Shown piece by piece: positions 33,201 through 40,092 of a stretch of DNA of 64,000 bases. The notes under the pieces were generated by a model, which saw only the letters and a list, made by a program, of their open reading frames with translations, was not told where the DNA came from and made no database searches. Source of the stretch: Nocardioides_C sp963700955 (GTDB lineage: Bacteria; Actinomycetota; Actinomycetes; Propionibacteriales; Nocardioidaceae). Within the stretch, counting starts at the first letter, position 1. Each line of letters opens with the position of its first letter. The translations under genes and the position numbers were made by a program. The stretch is taken from positions 930,001-994,000 of the forward strand of contig CAVOZH010000012.1 of the NCBI GenBank assembly GCA_963700955.1, read 5' to 3'.

Positions 33201-33436
33201 GCTGTCCGCGCGCAACTGGCCCGCCTCGGCCCGGGCAGCGGAGCGTTTCACTCCATTCAACTGGGTGACGAGACAATGATGGTCAATTTCCGCTACTTCA
33301 AGCAGCTCGACGCCATCGACGCGGCCCTCGACGCAACGTGAGGCTGGCCGCCCTACGCGTGGTCGCGGACACCGGGGTCTACCTGACCCTGGTCGTGCTG
33401 CTCCGCAGCGCGCTGGCCTGCCAAACGACGCCCGGG
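33201..33436 (+). other. Segment between direct repeats with two gene scraps
   Basis: One frame ends FHSIQLGDETMMVNFRYFKQ then LDAIDAALDAT at 33341, like the tail of a truncated gene. A second 36-codon frame starts GTG 33340: RLAALRVVADTGVYLTLVVL then LRSALACQTTPGSAS. Neither has a recognisable family. The segment is enclosed by direct repeats and looks like a minimal cassette. Confidence 0.3.
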
Positions 33437-33508
33437 TCTGCCTCGTAGCGTGAGCGCTGGCGCGCACGGACCTGCCGCGGAGACTGAAAGCGCGCGCTCA
33501 TGGCAGCC
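33437..33508 (+). repeat. Direct repeat unit 2 joined to cassette-like repeat copy F
   Basis: TCTGCCTCGTAGCGTGAGCG then CTGGCGCGCACGGACCTGCC matches unit 1 at 33161. It continues into GCCGCGGAGACTGAAAGCGC, which matches copy E at 22312-22331. Confidence 0.55.
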
Positions 33509-33603
33509 ATTGATCGGGCGTCCACGAGTGCCCCAACGGCCCTGGCGTCCAGCCATTGTCCGTTGGGCGATCGGTCGGAGAACGGCCCGTACGCTACGGC
33601 CTC

Positions 33604-34161
33604 ATGACCGAGGACCGTCGCATGAGCCGAAACCCGCGAGAGCCAGCCAAGCATGGTCCCGACGGCGCTGAGCGTTGGGCGGACTACCTGGAATGGGTGC
33701 GAGAGGACATCATCGAGGGCGTCCTCGGACTCCCTGTCCCCGAACGAACGGCCTCGCGGCTGCCCAGCGGCTGGTCACCCATCGAACTCCTGAACCATCT
33801 CCTCCACATGGAACAGCGCTGGTTCGTCTGGGGATTTCTGGCCGAACAGGTGCCCCACCCCTGGGGCGACTGGAACGTCGATGATCCATCGGTCGGATCA
33901 ACACCCGCTGGCATCTCCCCCGCTTGGGAAGTTGCTGAGGGTGTAGCGGCGGACGACATCGCCGCCGCGCTGCGCGACATGGGCCAGCGCACCCGAGAAA
34001 CTCTGAGCACCCATGGGCTCGAAGAGCGTGGTCGTATCGGTGGCAGATTCACCGAGGACCCTCCCACATTGGAATGGATCTGCTTCCACGTTCTTGCCGA
34101 GTACGCCCGCCATGCGGGCCAGTTCGACGTCGTGCGTGAGCTGCGCGCAGCTCCGTACTGA
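33604..34161 (+). CDS. DinB family protein (DUF664 type)
   Basis: A 185-residue four-helix-bundle protein: LEWVREDIIEGVLGLPVPE, GWSPIELLNHLLHMEQRWFV (first metal-ligand His region), ALRDMGQRTRETLSTHG and TLEWICFHVLAEYARHAGQF (two further His). DinB/YfiT-type proteins bind a metal through three His and act as thiol-dependent transferases (for example with mycothiol or bacillithiol) or are uncharacterised. ATG 33604 precedes a conserved start region; an internal ATG at 33622 is possible. Bounded by repeats F and G. Confidence 0.85.
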   Translation: MTEDRRMSRNPREPAKHGPDGAERWADYLEWVREDIIEGVLGLPVPERTASRLPSGWSPIELLNHLLHMEQRWFVWGFLAEQVPHPWGDWNVDDPSVGSTPAGISPAWEVAEGVAADDIAAALRDMGQRTRETLSTHGLEERGRIGGRFTEDPPTLEWICFHVLAEYARHAGQFDVVRELRAAPY

Positions 34162-34168
34162 CCTACCC

Positions 34169-34220
34169 GACGCACTCTCGTGCCGCTGTCCATCGCAACT
34201 GCCGATGATCGGGCGATGGC
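34169..34220 (+). repeat. Dispersed cassette-like repeat, copy G
   Basis: GACGCACTCTCGTGCCGCTG then TCCATCGCAACTGCCGATGA. GTGCCGCTGTC and GCAACTGCCGA match copy H at 62269. It starts eight bases after the DinB stop codon. Confidence 0.65.
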
Positions 34221-34234
34221 AGGTTTGAGGGCGC

Positions 34235-34427
34235 ACCTGGCGACCTCCGATCTTCCGACCGGATACACCGCGGGTGCTTCGCCTGCATGCTCGGCGGGCC
34301 GGACGGCCGCACGCTGCATATCGTCGCCACCGACTGGCAGCGGCTGGACCGGCAGCAGGGCGGCGGCGAGCGCACCGGGCAGGTGCTGATCTGCAATGCG
34401 CCAGCCCCGCACGCCGGGCGGCCATGA
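34235..34427 (+). pseudogene. SMP-30/gluconolactonase-like C-terminal fragment
   Basis: One frame reads RGCFACMLGGPDGRTLHIVA, TDWQRLDRQQGGGERTGQVL and ICNAPAPHAGRP before a stop at 34425. This is the C-terminal signature of actinobacterial SMP-30/gluconolaconase/LRE-like proteins (Cys-x-Ala-Cys-Met-Leu-Gly-Gly-x-Asp-Gly-x-Thr-Leu). The N-terminal 200 or so residues are absent. A gene scrap between repeat copies. Confidence 0.65.
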
Positions 34428-34468
34428 CCGGCCCCGTTCTGATCCGTCAACGTCACCGCTTGTTCGAC

Positions 34469-34494
34469 CGCTCCTATGCCGCGATCCGCGCGAG
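34469..34494 (+). repeat. CCGCGATCCGCGCGA-type repeat copy
   Basis: CGCTCCTATGCCGCGATCCG then CGCGAG. See the copies at 25115 and 28235. GTGCGTCATACCGCGT follows at 34501. Confidence 0.55.
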
Positions 34495-34528
34495 CGGAAA
34501 GGTGCGTCATACCGCGTAACCTCGTCAC

Positions 34529-34759
34529 GTGATCGTCGCGGAGCTGGCCGTGCATCCCAGCGACGGTCCGGCCGGACACGAGTTGTACTTCATGCGCGAC
34601 GACGTGGAGGCAACCATGCGAGACCTCCGCGCCAAAGGCGTTGAGTTCACCCAGGACATCTCCGAGCAGCGGTGGGGGCAGCTCACGCACTTTCGCTTGC
34701 CCGGCGGTCGCGAGGTCGGAATGTACGAGCCGCGCCATCCCCGCGCCATCGATCTGTGA
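34529..34759 (+). pseudogene. VOC (glyoxalase-like) family protein, C-terminal part only
   Basis: A 76-codon frame from GTG 34529: IVAELAVHPSDGPAGHELYF, MRDDVEATMRDLRAKGVEFT and GQLTHFRLPGGREVGMYEPR. This is the second half of a VOC/glyoxalase fold; intact single-module proteins have about 120 residues with a preceding beta-alpha-beta unit. The missing N-terminal 45 residues suggest truncation by the upstream repeat/remnant boundary; it could still be translated. Confidence 0.6.
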
Positions 34760-34846
34760 GCTGTCGACTGACCTCGGGCTGACTGACGGACTCCGGCGAC
34801 TGCTTTCCCCTCACGTGCGGTCCTGTTATGCCCTGCCAGGATTGAC

Positions 34847-34890
34847 GCAACCAAATGGTTGCGATAACTTCATCGCAACCACCCAGTTGC
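34847..34890. promoter_or_regulatory. ArsR operator array upstream of the SRPBCC-ArsR operon
   Basis: Two imperfect or perfect palindromes in series: GCAACCAAATGGTTGC (34847-34862) and GCAACCACCCAGTTGC (34875-34890). A third, perfect one spans them: GGTTGCGAT (34857-34865) and ATCGCAACC (34872-34880) with a six-base spacer. They end 15 bases before the SRPBCC start, suitable for repression by the ArsR protein of the same operon. Confidence 0.7.
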
Positions 34891-34904
34891 GACAGGAGCG
34901 GACC

Positions 34905-35339
34905 ATGCCCATCCCGAACACGATCACCCGCACTCTCGACCTCCCACACCCGCAGGAGAAGGTCTGGGGTGCACTCACCACCCTCGACGGCATCACCGGC
35001 TGGTTCGGCAGCCACGCCGACGGCGAGATCGCTCCCGGGCACGACCTGCACATGCGTTGGGAGCAGTACGACGCGGAGGGAACTCTTGCGATCAAGGTGG
35101 TCGAACCGATGACGGTGTTCGCCTTCTGTTGGGGGATCTCCGGCGCGCCCGAGGGCGACCCGAGGCAGACGTACGTCGAGTTCGTCCTCGAGCCGACCGC
35201 ACACGGGACCCGACTCACGGTCACGGAGAGTGGCTTCGCCCAGCTCCCGGACGAGTGGCTGGAGCCGAGCTACCAGGGGAACGTCGAGGGCTGGCGCGCG
35301 GAGCTCGGCGAACTGGCGGCGTACCTCGATGCCGCCTGA
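34905..35339 (+). CDS. SRPBCC/AHSA1 domain protein
   Basis: A 144-residue START-like protein: ITRTLDLPHPQEKVWGALTT, LDGITGWFGSHADGEIAPGH, VVEPMTVFAFCWGISG and TRLTVTESGFAQLPDEWL, typical of the AHA1/CalC-like group (Activator of Hsp90 ATPase homologues). It binds small hydrophobic ligands in a helix-grip cavity; physiological role unknown. A GACAGGAGCGG ribosome site precedes the ATG at 34905. The ArsR gene overlaps its end by 11 bases, forming a regulated pair common in actinobacteria. Confidence 0.9.
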   Translation: MPIPNTITRTLDLPHPQEKVWGALTTLDGITGWFGSHADGEIAPGHDLHMRWEQYDAEGTLAIKVVEPMTVFAFCWGISGAPEGDPRQTYVEFVLEPTAHGTRLTVTESGFAQLPDEWLEPSYQGNVEGWRAELGELAAYLDAA

Positions 35340-35667
35340 CGCCGAGGAGGTGTCGGCCGGCGTGTTCGCGGCGCTGGCCGACCCCAACCGTCGGGCCATT
35401 CTTGCCTCGCTCGCGGAACACGGACCGAGCACCGCCACCGACCTGTCCGGTCGGTTGTCGATCACCCGACAGGGCGTCACCAAGCATCTCGCGCTGCTTG
35501 CCGAGGCAGGACTGGTGACCAGCGACGCCGGCGGAGGGCGCCGAGTGCTCTACCGACACCGGTCGGGGCCGATCAAGGTCGCGCAGTCCTACCTGGCTGC
35601 CCTCGCCGCCGACTGGGACGGCTCGCTCAAGCGATTGTCGGCGTTCCTCGCCGACCCGCCCCACTGA
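35329..35667 (+). CDS. ArsR family transcriptional regulator
   Basis: A 112-residue winged-helix repressor: VFAALADPNRRAILASLAEH, TATDLSGRLSITRQGVTKHL (recognition helix) and ALLAEAGLVTSDAGGGRRVLY. No Cys metal site is seen, so it belongs to the non-metal ArsR group usually paired with SRPBCC proteins. The ATG at 35329 overlaps the upstream gene by 11 bases, so translation is coupled. It probably binds the GCAACC/GGTTGC palindromes at 34847-34890. Confidence 0.9.
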   Translation: MPPDAEEVSAGVFAALADPNRRAILASLAEHGPSTATDLSGRLSITRQGVTKHLALLAEAGLVTSDAGGGRRVLYRHRSGPIKVAQSYLAALAADWDGSLKRLSAFLADPPH

Positions 35668-35719
35668 CCGCCCTGCGCGTCATACCGCCGCCTGTGGGTC
35701 GCGGTGTATGCCCGGGGGT

Positions 35720-35950
35720 TTGCTTCGCTGTCACCCAAGCGCCTGGGTAGGCGCGGGTGTCGAAGTCGCGGTGCCGGCAGCCGTTGCGGCCCTTGACCCG
35801 CTCCGGACTGGTCGCGCCGTACTCCGCGCCGCCGACCGCGTCGGCCTCGGCCGAGAGCAGCGTGTTGATGAAGGTCTGCAGCAGATCCGGCGACGTCAGC
35901 AGTGACACGCTCACCGGGATCCTTACACCACTCAATCAGGACGTCACTCA
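35720..35950 (-). pseudogene. IS256-family (mutator) transposase N-terminal fragment
   Basis: The minus strand reads LLTSPDLLQTFINTLLSAEA, DAVGGAEYGATSPERVKGRN and GCRHRDFDTRAYPGA, the start region of IS256 transposases up to the DTR motif that precedes the first catalytic Asp domain. Everything after it is absent. The frame also shifts near its start (IEWCKDPGERVTADV in another frame). Flanked on the left by the GCGTCATACCGCCGCCTG motif at 35677. Confidence 0.7.
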
Positions 35951-35990
35951 CGCGGGTGGGTGGAGGCGCGACGGAGCCGCGTCGTGCTCA

Positions 35991-36839
35991 CTAGCGCGTG
36001 ATCTGTTCGCACTGTCGAGGAGTGTCGGCGTCGTCCATCGTGACGCTGTCGGTGCCGTTGCCGCACTGCGCCAAGTCGGTGGCGGCGCCGGGGTAGAGCC
36101 GGTCGTTGCCGTCCATCCCAACCAGCCGGTCGTCGCCGTCTCCGCCGCGGATCACGTCGCCGCCATCCATGCCGACCAGGTAGTCGTTGCCCGGACCACC
36201 GGAGATCACGTCGCGGTCGTCGCCCGTCCGGATCCAGTCATCGCCCCCGCCTCCCCAGACCCTATCCCGACCGGTGTGGCCGTTGAAGAAGTCCGGGCCT
36301 GGCCCGAAGTGGGCCACGTCGTCGCCGAGGTCAGCCAGCATGGTGACCGCGAACGTGGCCGGAAGCCGACTGGTGTCGAGGAAGTCGTCGCCGATCCTGG
36401 GCCACACCTCCACCAGCAGCGGCTGCTGCTGGCTGATGCCACCCGGCACGCGGCACTCCGCGGCCACTCCGCGCCGGGCCGAGACCTTGCGGCAGGAGGT
36501 GGCGAGGTGCTTGAACCTGGGGGTGCCGGAGTCGGCGAACCGCAGCCCGCCCTTGACCCGGGTCACCACAAGGTGGTTGTCCTGGGAACCCGCGCGGTAG
36601 ACGTATCCGTGCACGGTCCGGTCGATCACCGCCACGCCCGTCAGCGGCTTGCCGACCTGGCGGCCGTCCATCAGCGCGGTGGTGAACTCATACGGCGGTC
36701 CGGCGCCCGGGCTAGTGCTGGCCACTGCCACCGGCGCGACCACACCCGTGGCGGGCGTGGTGGCCACGGCTGCCATGGCAAGAGTGGCGAAAGCCGCGAG
36801 GGCGCAGCGCACGGCAGTGCGAGCGGGCGGACGCGTCAT
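35991..36839 (-). CDS. Secreted calcium-binding (RTX-like nonapeptide) repeat protein
   Basis: A 282-residue exported protein. The signal peptide is RCALAAFATLAMAAVATTPA after a short basic start. The central region is unassigned. From about residue 190 it has glycine/aspartate nonapeptides of the haemolysin type: GGGGDDWIRTGDDRDVISGG, PGNDYLVGMDGGDVIRGGDG and DDRLVGMDGNDRLYPGA, which wind into a calcium-binding beta-roll. The end CGNGTDSVTMDDADTPRQCE has two Cys that may form a disulphide. ATG 36839 is chosen because it directly precedes the signal peptide. Role at the cell surface unknown. Confidence 0.82.
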   Translation of the reverse strand: MTRPPARTAVRCALAAFATLAMAAVATTPATGVVAPVAVASTSPGAGPPYEFTTALMDGRQVGKPLTGVAVIDRTVHGYVYRAGSQDNHLVVTRVKGGLRFADSGTPRFKHLATSCRKVSARRGVAAECRVPGGISQQQPLLVEVWPRIGDDFLDTSRLPATFAVTMLADLGDDVAHFGPGPDFFNGHTGRDRVWGGGGDDWIRTGDDRDVISGGPGNDYLVGMDGGDVIRGGDGDDRLVGMDGNDRLYPGAATDLAQCGNGTDSVTMDDADTPRQCEQITR

Positions 36840-37416
36840 GGTGGTTCCCCCGAGCGGTGCTGAGACGGTTGTTATGTCCAATTTTGCCGACTTGTGCCGA
36901 AAAGTTCCGATGAATAGGAGTTTCCGCTCGGTGCGCTTGGTGGATATGGGCGGCGCGAGGGGGGCGCGCCGCACCGATCACCCGCGGCCGCTTCAGGACC
37001 ACTCGCACGCGGGTACGCCGCACCGTCGGGCTCGCGCGGCTTCCCGGAGCGGACCAGACTGGCGGCCTGGCAGCGACCGGTAGCCCCGACGCCCAGCGCG
37101 CCGGTATCACCGACCAGCACCCCCGTTGACAGGAGCGGGACCCGCATCGGAGGGGAAGTCGCCGAGATCGCGCCGGCCGGCTCTTCCCGTGAGCTTCGCC
37201 TCTAGTTCTGGGGTCGGCCGCCCGGATCCAGTTGAGGGGTAGGACAGGGCCTGTTGACGACCCTGCTGCGTTCCATGACGCGGAAGGTGTAGCCGCCTCC
37301 GAGGAGGTCCGCTTCAGGAGCGGTGGGTACGACAACTCCCATGCCGGGATCCGGCGTCCCCGCAGGGCGCGTCCAGTAGCCGCGAGCTCCCTTCTGGGCG
37401 AAGGCGCGGTCGGCGC
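36840..37416. other. 577-base region without a recognised gene
   Basis: Contains the AT-richer promoter region of the secreted protein (36860-36920). One plus-strand phrase GITDQHPR ends at 37128 and may be a gene tail, and a minus-strand phrase VLPLNWIRAADPRTRGEA lies near 37200-37235. No domain, start or repeat could be assigned; it looks like degraded sequence. Confidence 0.4.
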
Positions 37417-37671
37417 TCAGTAGTCCCGCAGTACGGTCCCTGGCTCAGGTCGTGGATCCAGTGGCGGCCTCTGTTCGAACCAGTAGGACATATGGTTCAT
37501 AAGCGCGAACGCCTGTGCCTCGCTCAACTCGGCTACCGGCCGCGCGGCGACTCCCTGGCTTTCGAACTCGTCCGCCATGGCGAGACGCAGGCTCGCACCG
37601 TCACTGATGAATACGAAGGCAGTGTCGACCGGCCGGATCACCTGCCAGCGTGGCACTCCACCGTTCGGCAT
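37417..37671 (-). CDS. Hypothetical protein
   Basis: An 84-residue protein: MPNGGVPRWQVIRPVDTAFV, FISDGASLRLAMADEFESQG, LSEAQAFALMNHMSYWFEQR. It looks like a small alpha/beta domain of unknown function. ATG 37671 chosen; the longer frame is Arg-rich and non-conserved. Divergent from the VOC gene at 37838. Confidence 0.55.
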   Translation of the reverse strand: MPNGGVPRWQVIRPVDTAFVFISDGASLRLAMADEFESQGVAARPVAELSEAQAFALMNHMSYWFEQRPPLDPRPEPGTVLRDY

Positions 37672-37837
37672 GCACAGACCATAGCGATCCAGCGTGGGAG
37701 TCAGCCGCGATTTGCGCCAGCGGTTGCCATGTCCGCGATTGTCGCGGCCGGCAGGCGGCTCGCTCAGCCACTGTCTGCTCGTCCCCAGGCCGCGCGTCGC
37801 ACCCGCGGTCAGCACCGGACGCGGGCAAGATAGCGGC

Positions 37838-38218
37838 ATGTCCAGTCGCATAGCGGCCATCGCGATCGACGCCGTTCAACCACGTGTGGTCGCCGACTTC
37901 TGGTGCAGCGTCCTCGGCTGGCAGGTGGTCGAAGAATCCGCCGGGGCGATCAGCATCGCCCCGGCGGATGGATCCTGGCCCACGATCGACGTGGCCCCAG
38001 TGCCGGAGAACAAGACAGTCAAGAACCGACTCCATCTTGACCTTCGCGCCGACGGCATGCGGACAGGCGATGAGCTCGAACGGCTCCTTGATTTGGGCGC
38101 GCAGCGCGCGGATGTGGGGCAAGGAGCCGACGCCACATGGGTGGTTCTCTCCGATCCCGAAGGCAATGAATTCTGCCTGCTGTCTCGTACCGTGCAAGAG
38201 GCCCGTTCTGACGAGTGA
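37838..38218 (+). CDS. VOC (glyoxalase-like) family protein
   Basis: A 126-residue protein: IAAIAIDAVQPRVVADFWCS, VLGWQVVEESAGAISIAPA, NRLHLDLRADGMRTGDELER (metal/His strand) and ATWVVLSDPEGNEFCLLSR with the closing Glu. It is the glyoxalase-like subgroup that is abundant in actinobacteria and mostly of unknown substrate. Single gene. Confidence 0.85.
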   Translation: MSSRIAAIAIDAVQPRVVADFWCSVLGWQVVEESAGAISIAPADGSWPTIDVAPVPENKTVKNRLHLDLRADGMRTGDELERLLDLGAQRADVGQGADATWVVLSDPEGNEFCLLSRTVQEARSDE

Positions 38219-38394
38219 ACGCACGGGCCCAGCCGCAGAGTTACGCAGCTTGCTCGCTCGGGGAGGGAGTTGCTGCGCGCACGCAATCTCGTGGCACTTG
38301 CCGGCCTGTTTGGGCAGGCTCGGTTCCGGGCGGTGGCGGCCCTGGCCAAGGGCGACCGCGACGCGGTCAGTGTGTCGACACCACTGTTTGGGGA

Positions 38395-38766
38395 CTACTC
38401 CCCTTCGCCGCCGCCTAGATCGTCACGCAGCTCGGCGGCAAGGCGGAGGTGCTCGGAATGGTCCAGCGCCTGTTCGATCATCTCGGCGACGTGGCTGTCG
38501 AACAGGGCATAGTGCACGTGGCGACCTCGACGCTCCGCTGTCACGAGCCCTGCCTCACGAAGCAGGCGCAGCTGGTGCGAGACCGCTGACTGCTCCATTC
38601 CCACGTCCTCGGTCAGCTGTCCGACGGTCAACGGACCGGCCTGGAGGGTGGCGAGGATCAGCAATCGGCTGGGCGTGGCCAGCGCCTGGAGTGAGGCAGC
38701 CACCGTCACGGCGGTCTCGCGGTCCCAACGGACGCGCGTCACTGCTCCCTCGGTCCGGTGGCCCAT
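38395..38766 (-). CDS. ArsR/SmtB metal-sensing regulator (KmtR/NmtR-like)
   Basis: A 123-residue regulator: VAASLQALATPSRLLILATL, VGQLTEDVGMEQSAVSHQLR (recognition helix), REAGLVTAERRGRHVHYALF and the C-terminal helix DSHVAEMIEQALDHSEHLR. The Asp-x-His ... His-x-x-x spacing in the last helix is that of alpha-5 metal sites in SmtB/NmtR-type sensors (Ni, Co, Zn). It is divergent from a CDF exporter and the palindrome between them fits a 12-2-12 type operator. Most likely it releases DNA on metal binding to turn on efflux (inference from family). Confidence 0.88.
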   Translation of the reverse strand: MGHRTEGAVTRVRWDRETAVTVAASLQALATPSRLLILATLQAGPLTVGQLTEDVGMEQSAVSHQLRLLREAGLVTAERRGRHVHYALFDSHVAEMIEQALDHSEHLRLAAELRDDLGGGEGE

Positions 38767-38793
38767 AACCGCATGGTAGTGGCCGGGGAAAAC

Positions 38794-38809
38794 ATGAAGG
38801 CTCCTTCAT
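38794..38809. promoter_or_regulatory. ArsR/SmtB operator between regulator and CDF exporter
   Basis: ATGAAGG-CT-CCTTCAT, a perfect palindrome 28 bases from the regulator start and 48 from the preferred exporter start. The ATGAA/TTCAT half-sites are those typical of SmtB/NmtR/KmtR family operators. Confidence 0.7.
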
Positions 38810-38857
38810 ATGTGGCTAGACTCGATGGTTCAGTCGCCGTCAGAAAGCGAAGGCTCC

Positions 38858-39919
38858 ATGGGCCACCCGCCAGGTTCGCCGCACACCGAGCATGCCCATG
38901 ACCACCATGAGGGCCTTCACCATCATCACCGGCACAGGCTGCTCGGTCGGTTGCTGGACATCGTCAGTCCGCACAGCCACGACGCCGCGGACTCCGTGGA
39001 CACTGCGCTGGAGAGCAGTGCCGAAGGCATCCGCGCGGTCAAGATCAGCCTCCTCGTCCTGGGCATCACCGCCGCCCTGCAGGCAGCCATAGTCGCCGTT
39101 ACTGGGTCGGTCGCACTGCTGGCCGACACGATCCACAACTTCTCCGATGCGCTGACCGCGCTCCCCTTGTGGGTCGCGTTCACGCTCGCTCGCAGGGCAC
39201 CCTCACGGCGCTACACCTACGGCTACGGGCGGGCCGAGGACCTCGCCGGCATCTTCATCGTGGCGATGATCGCGCTCTCCGCTGTGCTGGCGGGCTGGGA
39301 GTCGGTGCACAGGCTGACCGACCCTCAGCCTGTCCAGCACGCCTGGGTCGTCGTCGCCGCGGGCCTCGTCGGGTTCGCCGGGAACGAGCTGGTCGCGGTC
39401 TACCGGATCAGGGTCGGTCGCAAGATCGGGTCAGCGGCCCTCGTCGCCGACGGACTGCATGCCCGCACCGATGGCTTCACCTCACTGGCCGTCGTACTCG
39501 GTGCACTCGGCGTCCTCGCGGGATACCCCCTCGCCGACCCGCTCGTCGGGCTCGTCATCACCCTCGCCATCCTGCTCGTCCTCAAAGGCGCGGCGCGTGA
39601 CATCTACCACCGGCTCATGGACGCGGTCGAGCCGGAAGTCGTCGATGCCGTGGGGTCCGCCCTCCTCGCGACCCCTGGCGTGGCGGCCGTGGAAAACGTG
39701 AAGGTCCGCTGGACTGGCCACCGTATCCGTGCAGAGGCCGATATCGCCGTAGCCGCCGACCTGACCGTGACCGAGGCACACGCGATCGCGATCGAGGCAC
39801 ACCACCGACTGCTGCACGAGATCCCCAAGCTGGTCGAGGTGACCGTGCATGTCTCCCCCCACGGACCGGCCGGCGAGCAGCAGCACGCGCTCATCGCGCA
39901 CCACCGGCCACAGTCCTGA
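38858..39919 (+). CDS. Cation diffusion facilitator (CDF) metal exporter
   Basis: A 353-residue transporter. A His-rich N-terminus (TEHAHDHHEGLHHHHRHR) precedes six membrane helices; the metal sites are ALLADTIHNFSDALTALPLW in helix 2 and LVADGLHARTDGFTSLAVVL in helix 5, the usual His/Asp tetrad. The cytoplasmic C-terminal domain (VAAVENVKVRWTGHRIRAEA) is complete. It exports divalent metal (Zn, Co or Ni) in exchange for protons. ATG 38858 is preferred because GAAGG precedes it; ATG 38810 overlaps the operator. Regulated by the divergent ArsR protein. Confidence 0.92.
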   Translation: MGHPPGSPHTEHAHDHHEGLHHHHRHRLLGRLLDIVSPHSHDAADSVDTALESSAEGIRAVKISLLVLGITAALQAAIVAVTGSVALLADTIHNFSDALTALPLWVAFTLARRAPSRRYTYGYGRAEDLAGIFIVAMIALSAVLAGWESVHRLTDPQPVQHAWVVVAAGLVGFAGNELVAVYRIRVGRKIGSAALVADGLHARTDGFTSLAVVLGALGVLAGYPLADPLVGLVITLAILLVLKGAARDIYHRLMDAVEPEVVDAVGSALLATPGVAAVENVKVRWTGHRIRAEADIAVAADLTVTEAHAIAIEAHHRLLHEIPKLVEVTVHVSPHGPAGEQQHALIAHHRPQS

Positions 39920-40034
39920 GTACAGTCCCCTCGAGCCTGCTCATCCAGTGCTCTTCGGCAGAGATAACCCCGGACTGTGCAATGGTCCCGAGGCCAGATC
40001 AGTTACACCGTTCGTCTGACAGACCCACCGCAAA

Positions 40035-40066
40035 GACGGCCCGCCGGGATGTCCCGGCGGGCCGTC
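40035..40066. terminator. Strong bidirectional hairpin terminator
   Basis: GACGGCCCGCCGGGA-TG-TCCCGGCGGGCCGTC, a perfect 15-pair stem with a two-base loop, between the convergent CDF exporter and phosphoesterase operon. No long T-run, as is common in high-GC bacteria. Confidence 0.8.
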
Positions 40067-40092
40067 GTACGTCGGCGCTCAGTGCGCGCTCG

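Noticed and set aside
22308..35700. CRISPR array
   Set aside because: Repeat copies are imperfect, irregularly spaced by hundreds of bases, and the spacers are genes; no Cas genes.
38270..38400. Possible gene fragment reading LVALAGLFGQARFRAVAALA
   Set aside because: Protein-like for about 35 residues, but no start, no family and it runs into the antisense of the ArsR gene.
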